Origin: Planctomycetaceae bacterium
GTDB taxonomy: Bacteria > Planctomycetota > Phycisphaerae > Phycisphaerales > SM1A02
Direction: 5' to 3'
NCBI GenBank assembly: GCA_002684315.1
Contig: NYVB01000001.1
Coordinates: forward strand, 7,673-13,021
Length of the DNA: 5,349 bases
Positions within the stretch are counted from its first letter, which is position 1. Every line of letters starts with the position of its first letter. Made by a program: the position numbers and the translations under genes. Below the pieces are notes generated by a model, which made no database searches, was not told the origin of the DNA, and saw nothing but the letters and a program-made list of their open reading frames with translations. This document shows positions 1 through 5,349 of the stretch, piece after piece.

Positions 1-84
1 ACAGGATCCGAGAACATCAGGACCGCTGAGAGCCAGAGGCAAGGCACAAGGTCAAACTTGAAGCGGCCTCAAGAAGGCATTGAT

Positions 85-119
85 TTGACACCCTTTCAAC
101 GAACAAACTGCGATATAAA
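85..119 (+). promoter_or_regulatory. Possible promoter of the first autotransporter gene
   Basis: A perfect TTGACA lies at 85-90 and TATAAA at 114-119, but the spacer is 23 bases, longer than the usual 16-18, so the two may not belong to one sigma-70 site. If TATAAA is a real -10 element, transcription would begin near 125-127. That would leave ATG 119 outside the mRNA and support the start at 173. Bases 1-84 show only a weak inverted repeat (CTTGA at 57-61 with TCAAG at 69-73). No convincing end of an upstream gene was found there. Confidence 0.3.
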
Positions 120-131
120 TGACAGCTGAAC
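118..131 (+). repeat. Leader element shared with the second gene (copy 1)
   Basis: AATGACAGCTGAAC here and AATGACAGCGGACC before the second gene agree at 12 of 14 bases, including nine in a row. This copy begins 55 bases before its start codon. It may be a relic of duplication of the 5' leader or a shared transcription-start or regulatory element. A nine-base match between two short leaders could also be chance. Confidence 0.3.
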
Positions 132-158
132 GGGCCGCATCGGCCCTCGCCCATACAT

Positions 159-165
159 GGAGAAG
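159..165 (+). promoter_or_regulatory. Ribosome binding site of the first autotransporter gene
   Basis: GGAGAAG sits with its GGAG core 10 bases before ATG 173. No purine-rich Shine-Dalgarno element precedes the in-frame upstream ATG at 119 (the preceding bases are AT-rich), so this site decides the start. Confidence 0.6.
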
Positions 166-172
166 ATCTGGG

Positions 173-3100
173 ATGCCTCGCACACGCACACTGACCGGTT
201 TCACGACACTCACCCTGGCCCTGGCTTGCAGTTCACAAGGGCTCGCCCAATCGGAGCAGGACAACGTCTTTGATGCCGCAGGCGGCTCAGCGGGAACCTA
301 CGACTTTGGCAATGACTCGGACTGGTCCAAGGGAGGCCCTCCCTGGACGGACGATGAGGTCGATGGTGGCATTTCATTCGACCTCGAGGATGTCCCAGCC
401 GGCACCACCGACACCTACACGATCAACCTCGCCGGGAACTACAGCGCGATCGACCGATTGAACATCCTGTCGGAGTCGCTGATCATCCTGAGTGGCACGG
501 GAAGCTTCACCTTCGATGAAGACGGCGACCTTGAAACCGGAGACAGCGCACTTCGCATCGAAAGCGGGGTCACACTCAACCTCGAAGGTGACATGACCTT
601 CGACTATGGAAACGGCTCGACCGAAGAAGAAGACGCCGCCCAGACATTGAACTTCACAATCGGTGGACAGCAGATCGCGTTCAACCTGATCATCGAAGGA
701 CTCATCTCGGACAACGCTGAATCTGCGGTCGACGGAATGCTCACCTTCACCGGTGGCGGATTCGCTCTGCTCACTGGCGGGATTGAAGCCAACGGAACAG
801 GTTCCGAGTTCGGACTGACGCTGCAAAATGGTTCGAGCCTCATGCTTGCGAGTGGAAACTACACACTCGCCGAAGGCGTCAACGTGACGTTCAACGGCGA
901 CCTTGAAGACCGAGAAAACGGGCAGGGGATCCTCCAAATCGTCGATGGCGCCACACTCGACACGCAAGATGGCGGCGACATCGCTGTCGATGGATTCGGC
1001 GCCATCCTCGTGGGCCATGTGAACCTTCTCGATTCGGCCCTCGCCGATCTCGGCTTCGGTGAAACGAACGAACAGGTCGCGACGAACGCGGCAACCGGGA
1101 CCGGAACCGTGACCACCGACAATCTCACCCTGGCAGGCGACTCCGTCGTGGTGGTAGGCGACGGTTCCTCGATCACCGCCACGACCCTCGACAACGGCAT
1201 CCTTCAAATCGGAGGCACCAGTGCGATGGTGCTTCAGACTGGAGCAAGCGGCAACTTCAACGTGCTCGAACTGAACAGCGGAAGCCTGTTCAACGCGGGC
1301 ACACTTGATTTCATCGACAACTCCACGATGGCAGGCGGCACCTTCACCTCCAGTGGAAACACGACCTTTGCAAATGCATTCGATTCCACGGGCACGATCG
1401 ACATCACAGGTGGGACGTTCGCAGTCAACGGCGACACCGTCTTCGGATCAGGCAGCCAGATCACCGTCAGCGGAACAGGAGCCGGACTCGACCTCGCAAC
1501 GACGGCGGCCAGCGACAACAGCATCCAGATCGACGGCATCCTCAACGTCAGTGACAATGCGATTGCGACATTCGGATTTGATGGCGACACGGACAGCATC
1601 AACTTCAGTTCGTCTTCGAGAACGATCGTCGACGATGCAAGCCTCACAGTGAATGGTGAACTGACCGTGAGCGGAGAACTCTTCGTCCAGAACGGTGGTT
1701 CATTCAACTTCAACACCGCGACAAGCGAGTTGCTGAACGTGGACAATGCCTTCATCGGTGGCGGCAACGACTACGTGTCCGGCGCACCCAGCGGCCAGAT
1801 CGCCACGATCGACTTCGGCGACTACACGAACGTCGATGAAGAACTCATCATCGGAACCCTCTATTCCGGAATGATCGACTCCGAGACAGGCGAGTTCATC
1901 GCGGGTGACGGCATCCTTCAGTTCAACACTCTCGTCGACCTCGACCTGACCGACGGAGGCACGATGCTCTTCGCGCTTGGCTGGGATTTCGATGAGGACA
2001 CCGAGACCGGAACGGCCTACAACACCCAGGTCCTGATCGGGACCGCCGGCGACGGCCTGGGAGTCATCGTCAACGAAGGGACGACGCTCGAACTCGCCAT
2101 CACCGGTGACGAGTACATCCCAACCGGTACCGTCTGGGATCTCTTCGACGCAGGAGACATCGAAGGCATCTGGAGCAACGTCGAGATTGAAGGGTTCAAC
2201 ACCGTCACTCGAACCTTCGAGCACGGCACGGACGGACAAGTCATCGTGGGCACCGATTACAACGCCCCTGCCGAAGGCGGCTCATCGGTCGTCGTGGAAC
2301 GCTCTTCATGGCTCCAGGAAAGAAGTGAAAACGGACAGCTCACCGACCTACTCGCGCAGTTCGACCAGGTCGGCACCGTCAGCGGCTACCAGGCCGCCGT
2401 CACCGCGATGGGCCCTGAAAGCGTCGCATCTGGACTTCAGATCGTCGCGGACACCGCGACCTTCAAGGCCTACAGCGAAGCACTGGGCGAGATGAGAAGC
2501 GCCAACGAACTGGGACGACCGGGCCCCGCCCGTCGTCCGCTGGGACAAAGCTCCCAGTCTCTCTTCGCGGCGCAAGATGAAGCCGATACCGTGCGCTCGC
2601 AGTACGGCTACGGCTCGGGGCCAGAATCAGGACAGCGTCGAACAGACGATGATTCCACCGTGGCCTTCGTTCAGGGCTACGGCCGAAGCCTCGACCTCCA
2701 GAATTCAGGTGATGTCGTCGGGCTCAGTGCGACTCAGTGGGGCGTCCTCACCGGCATGGGAACCCAGGTCAGCGGCAACTCGGTCCTCGGTCTGCTGGTC
2801 GGCTACGACAGCTTCAACGGAGATCTCAACGACAACTTCGGCTCGGTCGACGTCGGTACGATTCGAATCGGCCCGTTCTATGGATGGTCTGATGGCACCT
2901 GGAACGTGGACCTCGCACTCACCGGCGCCTACAACGACTGGAGCGGCACCAGAGAGAACCCCGGCATCGGCGGCATGTACGACTGGAGCACGAATGGCTG
3001 GGAACTCGATTTCTCCGCCAGTGTCGGCTACCGCATCCCACTGGGTGGCGGATTCAACATCGTGCCTGAAGGCTCCTTCGTCTACAGCTACATCCAGACG

Positions 3101-3463
3101 GAGGCCTACACCGAAAACGCCATCGCCGGCCCCGGCGCTCTTGACGTCAGCACCGAGGATCTCAACGGATTCATCGGACGACTTGGTGCGAGAGCGGAAC
3201 TGCTGAGCTTCTCAGGCCTCATCATCGAAGGCAGCCTCGGTTGGCAGGGCAATTACAGCGTCGGTGGCGACATCGAGGCGGGCATCGGTGGCTTCGCATT
3301 GCCGGGAACACCCGACCAGGTCAACAGAAACAACATCTACTACGGCACCCAGTTCACCTGGATGCCGACCTGGGACATGGCGCTGACCTTCCGATATGAA
3401 GGCCGAACCGGCGATGGCACCGACGATCAGTACTTCGGCGGTGGTGTGAGCTTCGAATTCTGA
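173..3463 (+). CDS. Autotransporter: beta-helical passenger with C-terminal outer-membrane barrel
   Basis: The product is 1096 residues and would be exported by Sec, with its C-terminus forming an outer-membrane barrel that displays the N-terminal passenger. Residues 1-25 are a signal peptide: Arg-rich start, hydrophobic core, cut after Gly-Leu-Ala. Residues 51-70 hold a W-x-x-GGPPW block shared with the next gene. Residues about 70-695 are Gly/Asn/Asp/Thr-rich with alternating hydrophobics, as in a parallel beta-helix; a GILQ[IF] motif recurs at 252, 342 and 580. Residues 695-826 form a linker with short helices and an arginine-rich stretch (782-823). Residues 829-1096 match the length and amphipathic strand pattern of the autotransporter barrel (PF03797 type) and end in the BAM-like signal YFGGGVSFEF. 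The only Cys is in the signal peptide and there are only two Lys. Start 173 is chosen over in-frame ATG 119 because GGAG lies 10 bases upstream and the signal peptide then begins the protein. No protease or other catalytic motif is visible, so the passenger's role (adhesin, surface layer, other) is unknown. Confidence 0.93.
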   Translation: MPRTRTLTGFTTLTLALACSSQGLAQSEQDNVFDAAGGSAGTYDFGNDSDWSKGGPPWTDDEVDGGISFDLEDVPAGTTDTYTINLAGNYSAIDRLNILSESLIILSGTGSFTFDEDGDLETGDSALRIESGVTLNLEGDMTFDYGNGSTEEEDAAQTLNFTIGGQQIAFNLIIEGLISDNAESAVDGMLTFTGGGFALLTGGIEANGTGSEFGLTLQNGSSLMLASGNYTLAEGVNVTFNGDLEDRENGQGILQIVDGATLDTQDGGDIAVDGFGAILVGHVNLLDSALADLGFGETNEQVATNAATGTGTVTTDNLTLAGDSVVVVGDGSSITATTLDNGILQIGGTSAMVLQTGASGNFNVLELNSGSLFNAGTLDFIDNSTMAGGTFTSSGNTTFANAFDSTGTIDITGGTFAVNGDTVFGSGSQITVSGTGAGLDLATTAASDNSIQIDGILNVSDNAIATFGFDGDTDSINFSSSSRTIVDDASLTVNGELTVSGELFVQNGGSFNFNTATSELLNVDNAFIGGGNDYVSGAPSGQIATIDFGDYTNVDEELIIGTLYSGMIDSETGEFIAGDGILQFNTLVDLDLTDGGTMLFALGWDFDEDTETGTAYNTQVLIGTAGDGLGVIVNEGTTLELAITGDEYIPTGTVWDLFDAGDIEGIWSNVEIEGFNTVTRTFEHGTDGQVIVGTDYNAPAEGGSSVVVERSSWLQERSENGQLTDLLAQFDQVGTVSGYQAAVTAMGPESVASGLQIVADTATFKAYSEALGEMRSANELGRPGPARRPLGQSSQSLFAAQDEADTVRSQYGYGSGPESGQRRTDDDSTVAFVQGYGRSLDLQNSGDVVGLSATQWGVLTGMGTQVSGNSVLGLLVGYDSFNGDLNDNFGSVDVGTIRIGPFYGWSDGTWNVDLALTGAYNDWSGTRENPGIGGMYDWSTNGWELDFSASVGYRIPLGGGFNIVPEGSFVYSYIQTEAYTENAIAGPGALDVSTEDLNGFIGRLGARAELLSFSGLIIEGSLGWQGNYSVGGDIEAGIGGFALPGTPDQVNRNNIYYGTQFTWMPTWDMALTFRYEGRTGDGTDDQYFGGGVSFEF

Positions 3464-3489
3464 TCCGAATTGAGCGACAAACACCCTTA

Positions 3490-3505
3490 CCTCTGGCTTC
3501 CGAGG
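3490..3505 (+). other. Weak hairpin just after the first gene
   Basis: CCTC pairs with GAGG, followed after a one-base bulge by GG with CC and a three-base loop, 26 bases past the stop codon. It has no following T-run, so it is at best a poor terminator or a 3' mRNA-protecting structure. Nothing else in the intergenic stretch looks like an intrinsic terminator, so read-through into the second gene is possible. Confidence 0.2.
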
Positions 3506-3539
3506 CAATATCTGAGACAGGATCTCGTTCTCTCGGGTA

Positions 3540-3557
3540 CCGTGTCATCTGACGCGG
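3540..3557 (+). other. Seven-base-pair hairpin in the leader of the second gene
   Basis: CCGTGTC and GACGCGG pair over seven positions (one G-T wobble) around the loop ATCT. The bases that follow (AGGCGTTAT) are not a T-tract, so it does not fit an intrinsic terminator. It lies 54 bases before ATG 3612 and could be an mRNA leader structure or a protein-binding site; it could also be incidental. Confidence 0.25.
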
Positions 3558-3572
3558 AGGCGTTATCCGAAG

Positions 3573-3586
3573 AATGACAGCGGACC
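3573..3586 (+). repeat. Leader element shared with the first gene (copy 2)
   Basis: This is the counterpart of the element at 118-131 and begins 39 bases before ATG 3612. Here the embedded ATG (3574) is not in frame with the gene and its frame stops at 3624. So the MTAE/MTAD reading shared by the two leaders is not kept as part of the protein. Confidence 0.3.
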
Positions 3587-3597
3587 TCGCAGGATGC

Positions 3598-3601
3598 GGA
3601 G
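3598..3601 (+). promoter_or_regulatory. Ribosome binding site of the second gene
   Basis: GGAG lies 10 bases before ATG 3612, the same core and spacing as in the upstream paralogue. A second purine run (AGG, 3603-3605) lies closer to ATG 3612 and could instead serve ATG 3621. The in-frame ATG at 3594 has only AGG directly abutting it, which is too close. Confidence 0.5.
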
Positions 3602-3611
3602 CAGGCACACC

Positions 3612-5349
3612 ATGCCACAGATGAAGACAAGAAGAATTCCCATCGGCTTCACGACCATGTCCGTGCTGCTGATGAGCACCACCCTCCACGGGCAGGCGGA
3701 CAACGAGTACGAAGCGAACGCCAATGGCAGCTTCACTGATGAAACCAGATGGACTGAGGGAGGCCCGCCGTGGCCGGATGAGAACGTCGATGGCAGCATC
3801 GAGTTCGACGTGATCGCCGGAGGCAACATCACGATCGACGGCATTGATCTGGACTACACCGGAATCACCGAACTCATCACCACGGACAACGGAGCATTCT
3901 CGCAACTGGTGCTCGAAGGGACAGGGTCACTTCATTTTTCCAATCCCGACGGGACCATCAACCCGGACAACGGACACACGACTGTGACCTTCACCCCGGG
4001 AAGCGGACTCACGCTGGCGATCGACACGTTTTTCGATGGCAACCTCACGATCGACACCACGAAGATCACCAATGGTGCCGCTGAAAATGTCTCCATCGAA
4101 GAACTGATGGCTCTGAGCAGTCCGAATGCCCTGTTGCTGATCTACGGCACGGGGGGTGTCGTCTTCCAGGCGGGCTCGACCCTCGAGATGAATGGGACGA
4201 TCCAGGTTGGAACCGACAACGACGGTGATCCGATCACGGGAAATCTGACCATCTTCGATGACCAGACTCTTGTCGGCGCGGTGGAACTGATGATCGAAGG
4301 CAGGAACGGATTGGGCGTGAGCCGCGTGGTCCTGGGAGATGCCGTCATCGCCAATCAGGAATTCACGTTGCACGGCCTCTTCGGCAATGGCATTCTTGAA
4401 ACCAACTCCGCGAACCTCACCCTACTCGGTGGCAACACCTCGAACTTCGGCGGCACGCTCGCGATCGATGGTGACCTGACACTGAGTGGGCAAGGCACCG
4501 TTCTCAATCTCGTTCCAACACCGACGGCGGACAGCCCGTTCATCACGACCTCCGTCATCAACGGCAACATAGAGGTCTCCAACGGGGCCCAACTCCTCCT
4601 CGGACCGAATCTGATCTTCGGAACAACCAACATCCAGCCGACCATCAACGATCTGAATCTCATCCTCAACGGCGGCTATTTCGGCGGCAATGCACAGGTC
4701 GGCCTCGCCGGTGACTTCCCAAATCCCAATTTGCAGCTGAATTCCGGCTGGCTCGTCGGCGGTGATTTCCATACCGGAGAGGGATCGTTGGGCTTCACCG
4801 CGGGAGGCTTCGGATTGGGCAATTCGATTTTCACGAATCAGATGGGCATCTGGGCCACGTACGATCATGCTCTCGGTCGAACCAACACGGAAGCCTACAT
4901 CAACAGCTCGGCGCTGATCACGTTCGCTTTCCTGCCCGGAGCGAACATCCATGTGAACCTCATCGAACAGGACCAATGGATGCCTGACAACATCGAACTG
5001 TTGATTCTTGAGAACAGTTCGGGGTTCACCGACATCTTCAACGATTTCACCGGTGGGAACTGGAACGGCACCACCAGCATGGTGACACGCCAGCTTGAAC
5101 TCTTCACCGACACCAACGACACCGGCTTCAACCAGCTCTTTGCGACGATCGTCGCGAACTACGCCGCACCCGCAGCAGGTCTTTCGAATCTCGGACAGAC
5201 CTTGAACGGCCTGATCGATCAAGCCACGATCGATCCGAACAGTCAAGCTGGAGAGCTTCTGAACTACCTTGACCAGCAGGCGACGTCGATGGCGAGCTAC
5301 AGAAACGCTCTTTCGGGCCTGCTTCCCAACAGCCAGTTCACCGCCGACA
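3612..5349 (+). CDS. Autotransporter-like surface protein, paralogue of the upstream gene (3' end beyond window)
   Basis: The frame is open from ATG 3612 to the window edge, giving 579 codons with no stop. Residues 1-29 look like a Sec signal peptide, cut after Gly-Gln-Ala. Residues 47-66 repeat the W-x-x-GGPPW-x-D-x-x-VDG-x-I-x-FD block of the upstream protein. The middle is Gly/Asn/Thr-rich with beta-helix-like alternation. Residues 258-295 (GNGILE ... LTLLGGNTSNFGG ... GDLTLSGQG) resemble the passenger-associated transport repeat (PF12951/TIGR02601). From residue 516 (NYAAPAAG) the sequence turns into a helical linker with leucine- and glutamine-rich stretches and Y-x-x-AL-x-x-LLPNSQF, aligning with the pre-barrel linker of gene 1 (DYNAPAEG). 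The passenger is about 180 residues shorter than in gene 1. No Cys is seen and mature Lys is nearly absent. A C-terminal barrel is expected but not visible. Alternative starts are 3594 and 3621; 3612 has GGAG 10 bases upstream, the same spacing as in gene 1. The function of the passenger is unknown. Confidence 0.85.
   Translation, partial: MPQMKTRRIPIGFTTMSVLLMSTTLHGQADNEYEANANGSFTDETRWTEGGPPWPDENVDGSIEFDVIAGGNITIDGIDLDYTGITELITTDNGAFSQLVLEGTGSLHFSNPDGTINPDNGHTTVTFTPGSGLTLAIDTFFDGNLTIDTTKITNGAAENVSIEELMALSSPNALLLIYGTGGVVFQAGSTLEMNGTIQVGTDNDGDPITGNLTIFDDQTLVGAVELMIEGRNGLGVSRVVLGDAVIANQEFTLHGLFGNGILETNSANLTLLGGNTSNFGGTLAIDGDLTLSGQGTVLNLVPTPTADSPFITTSVINGNIEVSNGAQLLLGPNLIFGTTNIQPTINDLNLILNGGYFGGNAQVGLAGDFPNPNLQLNSGWLVGGDFHTGEGSLGFTAGGFGLGNSIFTNQMGIWATYDHALGRTNTEAYINSSALITFAFLPGANIHVNLIEQDQWMPDNIELLILENSSGFTDIFNDFTGGNWNGTTSMVTRQLELFTDTNDTGFNQLFATIVANYAAPAAGLSNLGQTLNGLIDQATIDPNSQAGELLNYLDQQATSMASYRNALSGLLPNSQFTAD

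Noticed and set aside
1..129. Open frame at the left edge that could be the end of an upstream gene
   Set aside because: It is short, its codon use (AGG, AGC, ATA) differs from the two real genes, there is no recognisable sequence, and it would overlap the putative promoter.
215..232. Possible lipoprotein signal (Cys 19 after Ala-Leu-Ala in gene 1)
   Set aside because: The lipobox normally wants Leu at -3 and a small residue at -2; here the order is Ala-Leu-Ala-Cys. Gene 2 has no Cys, and a type I cut after Gly-Leu-Ala fits both proteins.
374..1207. Long minus-strand open frame opposite gene 1
   Set aside because: It lies wholly inside the autotransporter gene, its translation is Arg/Val/Asp-heavy without any domain-like pattern, and it is explained as the mirror of the codon bias of the real gene.
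248..2254. Serine-protease-type passenger
   Set aside because: No GDSG-type active-site motif or His/Asp partners were seen; GDS occurs only in repeat-like strands.
3517..3524. ACAGGATC present both here and at 1-8
   Set aside because: An eight-base match between two short regions is expected by chance and the flanks do not align.
4422..5246. Long minus-strand open frame opposite gene 2
   Set aside because: The plus-strand frame here gives a signal peptide, shared motifs and a transport-type repeat; the minus frame gives none and overlaps other shadow frames.

Overview
The window holds two consecutive same-strand genes for large secreted surface proteins. Gene 1 is complete and is a classical (type Va) autotransporter. 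Gene 2 starts 148 bases downstream and runs off the right edge; it looks like a diverged paralogue whose C-terminal barrel, if present, lies outside the window. No RNA gene, mobile element, CRISPR array or enzyme gene was seen, and the minus strand shows nothing convincing.

Layout: 1-172 is a short leader with a perfect TTGACA and a TATAAA element (poorly spaced) and a good ribosome binding site. 173-3463 encodes a signal peptide, a long Gly/Asn/Asp/Thr-rich beta-helical passenger, a linker with short helices and an arginine-rich hinge, and a C-terminal barrel ending in Phe. 3464-3611 is intergenic, with two weak hairpins and no clear intrinsic terminator. 3612-5349 encodes a signal peptide, a passenger with one clear repeat like the passenger-associated transport repeat, and the start of a helical linker.

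Both proteins carry the same block just after the signal peptide (W-x-x-GGPPW-x-D-x-x-VDG-x-I-x-FD), a similar Gly-Phe-Thr-Thr signal core, and the same linker anchor ([DN]Y-x-AP-A). They are therefore best read as an old tandem duplication whose passengers have diverged in length and sequence. Their products would be exported by Sec, inserted through the BAM machinery and displayed on, or released from, the cell surface. The ligand or role cannot be told from the sequence.

The organism is a Gram-negative-type (diderm) bacterium with moderately GC-rich DNA. The strongly acidic, nearly lysine-free passengers and the overall style would suit a marine lineage such as Planctomycetota (Phycisphaerae-like), but this is a low-confidence guess; a proteobacterium is not excluded. 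The most interesting aspects are the paralogous pair, the shared N-terminal block and the unusual residue composition. No wholly new system is claimed.
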